A stretch of DNA of 64,000 nucleotides from Ovis canadensis. Taxonomy: Eukaryota > Chordata > Mammalia > Artiodactyla > Bovidae. The DNA is taken from contig NC_091255.1 in NCBI RefSeq assembly GCF_042477335.2, forward strand, positions 43,192,501 to 43,256,500, written 5' to 3'. The notes below the pieces were generated by a model. It saw only the letters and a list, made by a program, of their open reading frames with translations. It made no database searches and had not been told where the DNA came from. This document shows positions 22,901-34,900 of this stretch, piece after piece (the stretch's first letter is position 1; the number at the start of each line of letters is the position of its first letter). The position numbers and the translations under genes were made by a program.

Positions 22901-25900
22901 CAGCGCTGACCCCCCCCTTCCCTGGGAGCTCAGAAAGTCAGGTGTGAGATCCAATGGCCTAATTTTAGACCTTGAGTGTGCATGTCAGAACAGCAGGAGA
23001 ATTAGAGAGGGAACAAGGACAGCCCGGCCTCACCCCTTGTTAGCTGTGAAGCCAGCACGTTCCCCAGGGTGGAGGAGGTACCACCAGTGGCCTCCGTGGC
23101 GGGGGAGTGGACAGGAGCAGAGCTTCTCTCTCGGGGCCCCTCCTGAGCGGAGCTCGATGGAGACACAGAGAGGGACTGGCCAGTGGGTGGGCCATGGCCT
23201 CCGTTGCTGGAGGGTAAGTCACTGAGTAGACAAGGCAGGTTTGGCCAGCACCTTCTGGGAGGAACCTGCTTCGGGCGATATTTGCCCAAACTGGTCAGGG
23301 AAGCACTTAGGTCTCCCGGCCCTGCTCTCCTTGGGAGCCCAAGGGCTCAAGAGGACAGGGCACAGGGCAGAGGGTGAGCAGGCTGGGAGGTGGGCCCTGG
23401 GCTCATCCAGTGGTTCTGACCCCTCACCTGCTGACATGTCTGCTGCCAGCATCTCCCTCCTGGCCTGCCACTCACCTGCTGTCTGGGGCTCCTTAGAGTT
23501 GTGTGTGAAGTGCAGCCGTGTCCACTGGAAGCCGTAGTCATCGTTCCCCAGGGGGGGTTCACCCGGGAAAAGCGCATGACCCCCGTCTCTTTGGCCTCGA
23601 AGATGTAGGATCTTTCGGCTCCAGCTCCCCTGGGGTCCCTGCTGTCTGCCTCTCCCCCGGGGAGGGGAGGATGGTCTCTTTTTCTTGGTCTCTCTGAATT
23701 CAGTATGTTGAAAGTTTAAATGTTGGCCACGCACATGCATGGCCCACGGCCCATGGTCTGCAGATGGTGGATGGTGAGAATGGCTGTCTGTCCCCTGCCC
23801 CCAGCCCTGGCCGTGCTCTGCATCAAGGCTCGGGTGCATTGAGATGCCTCCTGCTCCCGTGGCAGGCCCAGTAGGCCTCTCATTGTCTCCTTCAGAAAGT
23901 CGGGGGACACTGACCTCAGAGCAGTCATGGGAACTGCCCTGTGTTGGGGTTTCCTAAGTGTTGGGCCCTGTTCCCATGACCTTCCACGGCAGAGGCCTCT
24001 TCGCTCTCTCAGTCCCTTGTGGGGACGTGCTATCCTCAGCTCACCGGGCTCCACCAGTGGATGAGCACCCAGTCTCAGACTCAGCCCATAAACAGCTCTA
24101 GAGCAAATATGCTCGTCCTGCTTAGCTGCTTACGTCCAGGATCCACTTCGGGGACCTGGCAGCTCCAGGTCCCAGGCGGCAAGGCTCTGATGGGGAAGAT
24201 GGCCGGGAGGCCCAGGCCCTGTGTCCCGAGGCTGAATGGAGGCCAACCGGCCAGGTGGCTTGCGCATGATCCTTGACCCTCAGGTGCCGCAGGAGTCCCT
24301 GAGCCCCTCAGGAGGCCATGCAGCCTCTTCCTGGAGAGAGCGTGCTGCGGGCGAGATCACACTGTTCCGTATTCTGTCTCATGTGTCCTCGGGGACACAG
24401 AGCCGTGATCACTATCCCCTGCCCAGGTCCCAGGCATGTTCCTGCCCTGCTGGAAGGGGAAGATTAGCTAGCCCAGAACACAGTATTTTGACCCAGGCTG
24501 TACCCAGCGAGGAGAGACTGTCCCCAGTCGCACAGCTCTGTGAAGGGGATTGGGTTTCTGTCAGGATGAAGCCTCTCTGTGCTTCTCTACTGGGGGTGGC
24601 GTGGGCGGGGGAAGCCACTGCTGTGTCTCCACAGCCTCTGGAAGGACTCAGGCCCAGGCGGTCCATGGCCGTGACTAGGACGTGCTGCCTCGCAGCGCTC
24701 AGGCCCAGTGGGAAAGCACAGCTTCTGCCCAAGGAAGGGGTGGATTATCTTCCCCACTTGTAACAAGTGGGCAGGGGGTCTGGGGGGCGACAGCTTCGTG
24801 GGGAGGGGGGCAGTAGCTGGACATGGGGACCCCCATTCTGTCTCTGCCACTTTAACAGAAACTTGAGTCCAGAGTAAAAAGCTAGGCTGCGGTCACTGCA
24901 GAGCTGGACCCAGCGCCAGGTCAGGGAGACCTCTGGACACGTCATAGATTGGGCACGTGTGCAGCCAGTGCCACCTCTACGTCCACTGCCTGATGGGCCT
25001 CCTGTCCATCTTCGAGGCCTGTGTCCACACCTTTGGCCACTGACCGTGGGGCCTCTGGGCCTCTAGGGGCCACAGGCATGATGACTCCTTGTCCTTCTCA
25101 ATGCCTCTTGAATCTTCCACCATGGGTCCCCCTCCCGTCGAAGCTCCAGGCCTCGTACTTGCTCCCCACTGGACACAGGCAGCTCCCAAGTCTGGTCTGT
25201 GGATGGCAGGGCCTGATTAGCTGTGGTCCCAGTGAGGTGGGGTGGTGCCGATGGGCCTGGCCGTCATGGGTTCCCCCTCTTGGCCCCTGTGTTTGCCCTT
25301 CTGACCTGCTGCGTCTGGGGTAGGAATTTCCCTCTGTCTCTGGCTCCTCTGCTCTGCTGTCTCCTCTGGTTCTGTGATGTCCCTTGTTGCTGAGACTGCC
25401 TGGCCCTCCTAGCACCTCTGGCTCTTCCTGATAAAGACACCTTACCTGCCAAATACCATGTCCGAGGTGTAGAGCGGAACCCCGGCCCACTCTGTCTACC
25501 CTGCACTGAGGCCACACACGGGCTGGCCAGCTGGATGGGGCTTGCTGGTCTGGTCAGGACAGCGCCCCGGAGCATGGCAGGCTATCTGCTCCTGCTGCAG
25601 GACCCTTTTCTCTGCACTGTGTCGACCTCCTTTTCAGCCCTTAGGCCTCCAGTGAGGGTCACCTGCCAGGGAGGCCTCGCCTTGCCCCCCATGCCAAATT
25701 ATTCTTCCTCCCAGCACCTGTTCTCATCCAAGGTGATCACATCCTTGGCATGCCTGCCCACACTGGAGTCCCCGAGGGCAGAGACCACACTCCCCTGGTC
25801 GCCTCAGTGCCCAGCAGCTGCTGGGAGCCTGCCCTGGCCTGGGCTACTCTGTAAACACTTCCCTCTGGTGCCCCTGGGTGCTGGATTAACTGTTCTGAGT

Positions 25901-28900
25901 CTCTGCCCCAAGGAGGCCAGGCCCCTCTGTCAGCAGCTGCAGCAGGAGGGGTGCTCAGCTCCGGCCCTTGAGGAACCGCGGGCTCCCCAGCCTCAGGGGG
26001 TCACCAGGCTCAGCCCTGAGATCATGTAGACTTGTGCAGAGGCCCAGCCGCTGGCCACCTTGTTCCTGTCCTTTAAAAGGAGAAGAAAGAACATGTGGCC
26101 AGGGCCGGGCTAGGCATGTGGCAGAGGGCGTGACCCCAGCTCGGTGCTATAGCAGCTGTGAGAGCCCGGGCGCACCTGTCAGTACCAGGGCCTGGCAGTT
26201 TTCAGGAGCTCTGGGACTTGGTGGAGGCCCCGGGTCGTAAGCCTCAGGCTACAGCCCTCCCCTGGGATGGCAGCCCCTCTTCCCCTGTTACAGCTGAACC
26301 CCAGGGGTGACCAAGGTGGTGTTGATTCCCACCCCACCTGGGGTGAACAGTGGGGTCCCCCTCCCTGGGCTCCCCTGGTTCCCAGCATCTTTGTGCTGGT
26401 CCCCGGCCAGAGGCTGGTGGCCAGCAAGACTGTGTGTGACACAGTCTGTCACGCCCACCGTCCCCAGCCTGGCCATGTGCATACAGCTTCATCTGCTTCT
26501 GCTCAGAAAGTCCCACTGTACCTGCCAGGGCCCCAGCTCATTTGAATGAGTGCTCAGTGAGTTGGTGGGTTCTAGGCTGCTGGGCGGCACCAGCCATGTG
26601 GGCTCCTGCCAAGCCCGGGCTGAGTGACACACTCTTGCCGACACCGTCACTGCCCTCCGTCCCCCTCGTGGCTCCAACTCCTGCACACGCAGAGGCGGCC
26701 ACGGATGTGAGCTCTTAGCGGGTTGGGGATTCAGCCCGTGTCCACACACAGGATGCCCAGGAGGCTCAGGGAGGCTGAAGTGGCTCCTTGTGGCTCCCAG
26801 GCTGCTTGGGGGGGTGTTGCCTCTGGAAAGACTCGGGTTCAGAAGATGTCCCCGGGGGGAGCAAGGTACAGCATGTGGGCCCAGGGACGGAGGGGACAGG
26901 GTAGAGACCCCTGAGGATGGGAAGCAGAAGGAACATTGCTTTTAATTGGCAAAATTTACATCCTCGGAACAGAAAGCAGCCCGCGTCAACCAGGTCCCAG
27001 GACACCTTGCACAGTTGCTGTCCCCACGTCCCCAAAGCTGAGGACGTCTCCTGCCTCAGCACGGCCTCATTATCAGGAGAGGGAACATCGTGAGCAAAGT
27101 TTGGAAGCAAAAGCAGGGCTTGTTCTGTGTTCTGGAACGAGTAGCTGAGTCACAGCTCACCCCGGAGACGGGGGACAGGAGAGGCTGTCCAGACCCTGCG
27201 GTGGGGAGTCTGCACACAGTGAGGCTGGGACCCAGTTTGCAGGATGAGGTGGAGAGGCTGCCTGAGGAGAGCCTCCGTCATGGCCGACAGCATGCAAAGG
27301 GCGGGGGTAGCCACTCCAGGTGGCAGAAATGGGCAGGAAGCCATGGTGTCTGGGCAGATGGATGTCAGGGACACGGGGCCTGAGGCCTCTTGCATGGGTT
27401 GAGGTGCCTGGGGTTGACCCACGTGGCTGGGCTCTGTCTTGGTTATGGCCAGCCTGCCTGAATTACCCAGGACCAGTTCAGCTCTGCAGGGTGGGGCTGT
27501 TCGGGGGCCCGGCGACCAGCAGCCCTCAGGAAGCTGGGGTGCCGTGGCCCTCATGACTGGGAAATGCCTGGTGAGGCTGAGGGCTGGGGCCAGGATGGCT
27601 CAGGAAGGAGCTCAGGGTTGTCACCTCCACCACCAGTGTCCCTGTCCTCACTCCCACCAGCATTTCAAGCTCCCATGATGGAAACACTGAAGGCTTCTGC
27701 AGAGCAGTGGGGTGCGTCCCCGCCCCTCCCCCTTCCCTGACTTCACATGGGCAAATTCCTGGTCTGATGGGAGAGGGCTGATGGGCCACCAGCCTGCCCC
27801 CTGGGAAGTGGGGCTCAGAACCAGCAAATCAGGGGTGGGGGATGCCTGGGCAAGAGGTAGCCAGGAGGCCCAGGGGCTTAGTGGTTAGAAACAGGCTCTG
27901 GGTTCAAGGGTGGGTTTTCCCACTTCCCAGCTGTGTGGCTTTCGGTGGGCCACTCAACCTCTCTGCCGCTGCTCCCGTGTGTGTAGACTGAAGCGCTTTC
28001 CTGGCGGGCGGTGGCAGGGACTGAGATGGTCCCTGGCTGGTGCTGCTCACAGCTGGTGCTGTGTCCTGTGAGAGGTGCCAACCTCTCCCGGGAAGGCATT
28101 CCTGGGACCCCTCAAAGGGGGATCTCCATCTGTGAGCTTGTTAATACAAGTGCCTGACCACTGCTAGGGTCCCCTGGAGAGTGCCGTGTGTGGTCAAGCT
28201 CAGGCATCAAGGAAAGCAGGAGCTTGGTTTTGCTGTCTGCCTCCAGCCGGCCCCAGGGGTATGTGATGCCATGACTGCTTCTAGGACAGCAACCTTCAGG
28301 GGTCATCCCATGGGTGGAGAGAGCTCACACACCAGCTAGGACCCGAGGAGTCAAGTGTCAGCAGGGCGGTGAGTGTGCCCCAAGGGCCCCAGGGCTGGCT
28401 ATGGAGGAGCTGAGTCAGTGGTCAATGACTTCTGGGCCCCCACCTGTCCTGGAACAGCACAACGCTCCTCCACAACCCCAGGCGTCTGGTGGAAGTTCAA
28501 ACTCTGACTCGGTGGCTATGCTGCTGTTCTGGGGACCACGCTGGGTTTGATGAACCCACTTAGAGGCAGCGGGAGGCCAGCCTCAGAGGGGAGGCAGTCA
28601 GGAGGAGCAGCACCCTGTCCCCAAGCCCTCCTGGCGTCAGGAACCCCAGATGGGGCTGCGTCCCCGACGGATGGCACCACCAGGCCAGCCTGGAGGCCTC
28701 AACCTATGCCCCCGATGACCTCAGGAAAGTGAGGGTTCCAGGCCCGGCTCGTCCTGCTCACACCCGGTGCCAGAAGGGGTGCCGTCCTGGCTGAAAGGTT
28801 CAGGCCATGCTCCTGCCTTTCTTCCTCAAAAGACAGTCCCACCAAGCATGAGACCCTGCCTTGGCCAGCTCACTCAGGGAGGCCAGTGGTGGCCAAGAGA

Positions 28901-31900
28901 CAGGCGCCTCCCAGCCCGACGCCTGGCCATTTGCGTCCTGGAACTGAGCCGGGATGAGGGCCCTGGCGGGGTGAGTGCCCTTGGTGGCCTGAGCTGGCCG
29001 CCTCCCTGCGAGCCGGGCCTCCTCAGGCTGTGTCACTTCAGTCCATGGAGACCTGCCTCTCTCCTGGATTAACTGTGAGAAACACAATTAGGCAAAGCAC
29101 TTTGCTCAGTGCAGCGCTGGCCCCGGGGGATAAGAGGATTAGCTGCACCCTCGGGCTCAGCACTGATGTTCTGATAGTCCCTGGGGGGCTTCGCTAGCCC
29201 CATAGCACCTTCTCGTAGGCAGCACTGGGCACAGGCCCATCCTCTCTGGGCAGGGGGCTCACAAGCAGGCCTCTCTGTAGACCTGGGCACAGCCCCGCTC
29301 TGTCACTCCTATCTCTGAACACTGAGGTCTCCCCTGGAACATGGACACATAGCTGTTGATCTCTGGGGCCTTCTCTCCCCTTCCCTGCACCCTCCCCGGA
29401 ACCCTCCTGCACCCTGCCTGTGGCCCCACTGGCCGCCTCTGCCCTGGACCCCTCACCCCTTTCCTTTCTGTGTTGCTCTCCAGTCTCGGGAGGGGATCTT
29501 CGTGCCCCACGCCTCGGCTCCTCGCTGTCTGTCGGCAGGAGTCCTGCCCCCACCTGCTCTGAGCCTCGGGCTGTGGACTGTGGGAAGCGCCCCCCGAGGG
29601 TCTCCTGCCCACCCTCCTGGGGTTGCACAGCAAGGGGTGGGTGGTGGGCACAGGACCCCAGGCCACTGAAGCCTGGCTTTCCTCCAGCCCCACAGCGATG
29701 TGTGCTGTAGGGCCCCGGCCGGGGCTGTGGAGCCAGCTGAGGTCCATCCACGCACAGCACCCTGGATGATCTGGTGGCTGAGGGAGGGCGGACTTCCATG
29801 TGGACAGGCGCTGGAGAAGGCTGGACAGGGCAGAAACCAGAGCAGAGGCTGGTGGGCAGGGGCGGGGGTAGGCTGAGGGGAATTTCCCAGTGCAATGGAA
29901 GTGTCCTCTGCCTCAGTGAATTTTACTTTACCTCTAAATCTGCCCTGAAAGAGTCTCTTCTTCTAAAATAAACTACTCTTATCTCAGAAAAAAAAGAAAG
30001 AAGCCTCCTGGCCGGAGGTGCTCGTGCTGGGCTGACACTGACGTTGATGTTAGTGATGGTGTTGGTGGTGTGTCCCACCCAGCCCGCCGATGCCGAGGGA
30101 GGCCCAGCCAGCTGCTTATTGAACCCACATACCCGCACAGCCACCCAGCTGTCGCCAACACGGCCAAATTTCCTTGCCGGGGGCTGAAGTCCATGTAAAT
30201 ATTGATCAGAGAAGGAAGCTTAGGTTTTGGTCTGTTTGGTTAATAGTTGAAGAGCCACTTGCCCCTTGGCTGTGTTCCCAGTGGCTTCATACCGGTGGGC
30301 CTTGTTTCATTTAAAATTTTAAAGAGATCCTAAAATGCTGTGTCATTCAAACACTGTAAGTGCAGAAGGAAAACCTGCTCATTTAGGTGATTCCCCGAGG
30401 ACCCCTCTCAGTAAGAAGTCTCCCTGTCTGTTTAGTGTATTGATTATGTAAAACTTAAAAACGGGCAAAGAGAATTTTAGAACCACTCTGTCAATTTGCA
30501 CCAAAAGCCTGTTAGGATTTTGGGTTGCTTTAGCAAAGACCATGTCGTTGGGATGCGCGGCCCTGCCAGGCCTGGGGCTCTTGGGCCATGCAGCCACCAC
30601 ATGGCCTACTGAGGATGTGACTAGCTTTCTTGTGGGGGTGCTGGGGGTCTTACCTGCTGCCTCCAGGTGGGCATAGGTGGGGTGTCTCCAGCACTGGCCC
30701 CGTCGTGGGTCCAGGGAGGGTGGGTCAAACAGGGTGGGCTGCCGGTGGGGCCTCACAGCTGAGCTGTCCTCTGAGGAATTTGCCAGTTGAGAGCCTCCAG
30801 ACCACCCCACCCTAGACCCTGCAGTGGGAGGTGGAGGGCAGCTCACTGCCCCCGGGGTAGCATGATAGCAGCCCCGGCCCCTCCCTCAAGTTCGTTCATC
30901 ACATCTCCTCTGCAAGTCAAGTGTGTCTAAGACGTCGCTACATAACTCAGGGTCTACAGATTTTCTAGTATGTTTTCCTCTAGAAGTTTTGTAGTTTCAG
31001 GTTTCATATTCAGACTTTTAACCTGCTTGTGTTCATTTGTGTACGTGGTCTGAGTTACGGGTTCTGCGTGTGACATCCAGCACCGTTACCCTCTGTCCTC
31101 TGAACTAATCGCCCTCGCATGTGGTCACACATCAGTTAACCCGACACACGTGGTCCTACTTCAGGACTCCCTGTCTGTTCCGATGGTCCATGTGTCTGCC
31201 TTTGCACCAACACCACAGTCCTGATCCCGGTCGCTTTATAACATGGCTCAAAATCTGCCGAGTTGGCCCACCTCTGTTCTTCTTTTTCATTTGTTTTGGC
31301 TATTCTGAGTGCTTTGCATTTCTGTGAGAATTTTAGAACCAGTCTGTCAATCTGCAGCAAAAAGCCTGTTAGGATTTTGATTGGGGTAAGTTGAATCTAT
31401 AGACCAATCAAGGAGAATAGACTTCTTACTAATGTTAAGCTTCCAGACCCACGGACACTCTATTTTTTTCAAGATTTTTTTTTTGATGTGGACCATTTAT
31501 AGAGTCTTTATTGAATTTGTTACAGAATCGCTTCTGTTTTATGTTTTGTTTTTTTGGTCTCGAGGCTTGTGTGATCTTAGCTCCCTGACCGGGGATCAAA
31601 CCCACATCCCTTGCTTTGAAAGGAGAAATCTTAACCACTGGGCCGCCAGGGAAGTCCCTCTTCGTTTATTGAGGTCTTTTCTCAAGTTCTTAGTGAAGCT
31701 TCAGTTTTCGGGGTGCACACCCTGCACTATCTGTCAGTTTCATCAGTTTGTGTAGGTGATTGCGGGTCGTACGTGTTTCAGTGGACATGAGGTCTTCCTG
31801 GTCTATGGGAGCATCTGGGGTGATGTCAGCGGCTGGGTTTTCACAGGTGCCTTGCGTTCGGACAAGGGTGTTCCCTATCACACCTCCAGTGCTGACCTTC

Positions 31901-34900
31901 TGTCAGGAAGGTATGTTGGATTTTTGTCAAATGTTCTTTTGCGTCTCCTAAAGCGATCATAGTGTATTCTTCTTATGTAGTTTGTTTATATGGTGAATTA
32001 CACTGATTGGTTTTCAAATGTTAAACCAACTTTTCACTCCTGGTATAAGCCTCACTTGGTTGTGTGATGTATTATCCTTTTAGTATATTGTGGATTCCAT
32101 TGGCTAATTCGTTAATGTTTTGTCTAGAATTTTTGCGTTTTGTTCGGGAAGGGTCTTTTTCTCTAGTTTTTTTGTGATGTTTTGGTATCTGGTAATGCTG
32201 GCTTCATGGAGTGATTTGGGGAGTGTTCCTTCCTTTTCAATTTTTGGGAACAGTTTGTACATAATTGGGATTATTTCTTCCTTAAATGTTTGGTAGGATT
32301 CACCAGTGAAGCCCTCTGGACCTGGAACTTTCTTTTGTGAAGATTTCTGACTCTGTGTCAAAATACGTGGATGGACGTAGTGTATGCTGGTTGAACCCTC
32401 TGCTTCATTTCCTGCACAAGCTTTGGTCAAATTTACCAGTGTAAAGTTTTTCATGTATCCTTTTTTGCCCTTTTAATGTCTGTAGACTCTAGCCTTGATG
32501 TTGAGAATCTGTGTCTTTTTTTTCTTGCTCAGTCTGAGTAGAGGTTTTAGAGAAGCAGCGCTTGGTTTCATTGATTTTTCTCTAGTGTTTTTCTATTTTC
32601 TATCATCGATTTCCACTCCACACTTTCTCCTACTTACATGGGTTTCATTTTCTCTCCTTTCTCTAGTTTCTTGTGGGAGCTGAGACCAGTGACTGGGACC
32701 TTCCTTCTCTCTCCCGTGGGTGTTCAGTGCCATAAACCCTCCCAAGCCGCAGCATCCCACAGACGTTGGTATGTTGTGCTTTCATTTTCACTCAATTCAA
32801 AATCCTTCTTGTTTCCTTTTCCATTTTTCCTTTCCCCCAGGAGTTGGTTTTTTGGGAAATGTGTTACTTGGTTTCCAGATGTTTGGGGATTTTTTTCAGA
32901 GAGCTTGTTCTGTTATTAATTTCCGATTAACTCCATTGCGGTCAGAAAACACACGTTGTGTGATGTGGAACTCTAACCGTGACTTGTTTTACTTCCCGGA
33001 ATGTGGTCTATCTTAGTAAACGTCCTGTGAGCACTTGTTGTTGAATGAGGTCTTTTACAAACGTCAGTATACCGAGTTGGTTGACAGTATCCAAATCTTT
33101 ATCCTTGCCTGTTTTCTCAGTACTGAGAGAGGGGTATTGAAGTAACTATTTCTGTTTTGCAGATTTATCTTTTACTTCATGGACTGTAAGCTCTGGCATC
33201 AAGTGCATGAATGTTTAGGGTGTTATGTCTTCTTGGTTAATTGTGAAACAATCTTCTCTATCTTGGTAATAATGTTTGCTCTGAAATCTACTTTGTCTAA
33301 AATTTATAAAACCACTCAGCCTCCTTTCCACCCCTGTTAGAGTGACTATTGTGCCAGCCTGTTGTGGTTAGCTGGTTTGAATCTTTATAAGTAAAGTGTA
33401 TTTCGTGTAGCCAGCATGTAATTGGATCATTTTTTATCCAGTCTGACAATCTCTGCCTTTTAATTGAGATGTCTGGCCGTAAGCATTTAATGTTTTTATT
33501 AATGGGGTGAGACTTAAATCAGTATCCTTCACTCCTTCATGTCCAGTGTTTGGAAAGCCCTTATATATTTGTCTGTTTTGTGTGTGTGTGTGTTTCAGGC
33601 GAGTGGGTAAATGCCATCCTTCTTGGCTAGAAGTAGAAAGGACAGCAGTAATAAATGTCACTCGATACTCGGTGCATGTTCAGTTTTTCTCGATTGTGTC
33701 AAAACTGTCTTGTTCCAGTTGGTGTGTATGCATCAGGATCCAAATGAGGTCTGCACGTTGTACTCGGTGGGTATTGCACTTGGTGGACGTGACTCCTGAG
33801 CCCCTCACTTCCCTCTGTGTCATCTACTCGGGGAGGAGTGAGTCACTTGTCTAGTAGGGTGTCTGGCTTTGGGTGATTACATCTTTGTGATAATGCACCC
33901 CACTCTGTCCAAGGGACCCATTCAGTGGCGGGGCGGCAGCTCTGAGAAGCAGAGCAAGGAACACGCTTGGTCCCACCGCACCTGGTGGTCCCCGAGTGTG
34001 GGGGACAAGTGGCGGCCTGGGTCTGTGGTCCTCCCACTGGCCTGCAGGACGGGTGAGGATGTGACTCCATGGCTGATTTTGAAAGCATTACCTCATCAAC
34101 AGGAAAAAAAATTCATGGCCTTTCAATCTGCATCTTGACATACCACACCAGAAACAAGGTTTTGTGCCAAAGATAGCATTTTTGGAGAACAGCTGAGCCC
34201 CTCAGACAGAAAGGGTACTAGGCTAGGAGCTGAGGAGCCACTCAGATTCTCCTCTTACGGCTGGGTGGCCCTTCTGGTCACTCCTGAGGAGCCCTGGCTT
34301 CCCCACATATAAATGGATCTCACCCCACCCACCCCAGGCTGGTTTTGAGTGTTAAGTGAGCTCAGGTAAAAACACTTAAAATTGTCAGGTGCTGAGTTGA
34401 TGTTGGTGTGATTTTTACTGTTGGAATCTTGACATCCCTGGGTTCTTGGAACAGTGTGGAAGTCCTATCCATCCTTGTAGCTTGAGCCTGGGGTCCATGT
34501 GTGAACACAGGCTGCTTCCTCTGGCCGAGGACACTTTACCCTACGAGGACCTCTCGTCACCCCTCAGTGGACCCCACCTTGGTCCAGCTACTCTGGAGGG
34601 GGATGGTCCCCCAGGCCCCCAGAAGGAACCATGTGCAGGTTCCTGTCCTGAAAACTGACCTTCCAGATGCCCTCCCGACTGAGAGTGAGTCGGCCAGCTG
34701 GTTTTCATGCCAGAGAGACAGGCAAGGGGATTGGGGATAGTAGAGGCAGGAGGGCCCCTGGGGAGCCCCCTCCCACTTTGCTCCACCATTAGCTGCAGAA
34801 GGGTGAGAGTCTGGGCCTGACGAGTTTGGAAAAATAAAAGGTTTCTGTGGCTAAAAAGTGAAAGCTCTGGGAGTGTAGAGTCGAGGGTCTGGGACAGTGG

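Noticed and set aside
32104-32454. A 116-codon frame on the - strand with RT-like text
   Set aside because: A remnant of L1 ORF2 in a diverged copy, not a gene.
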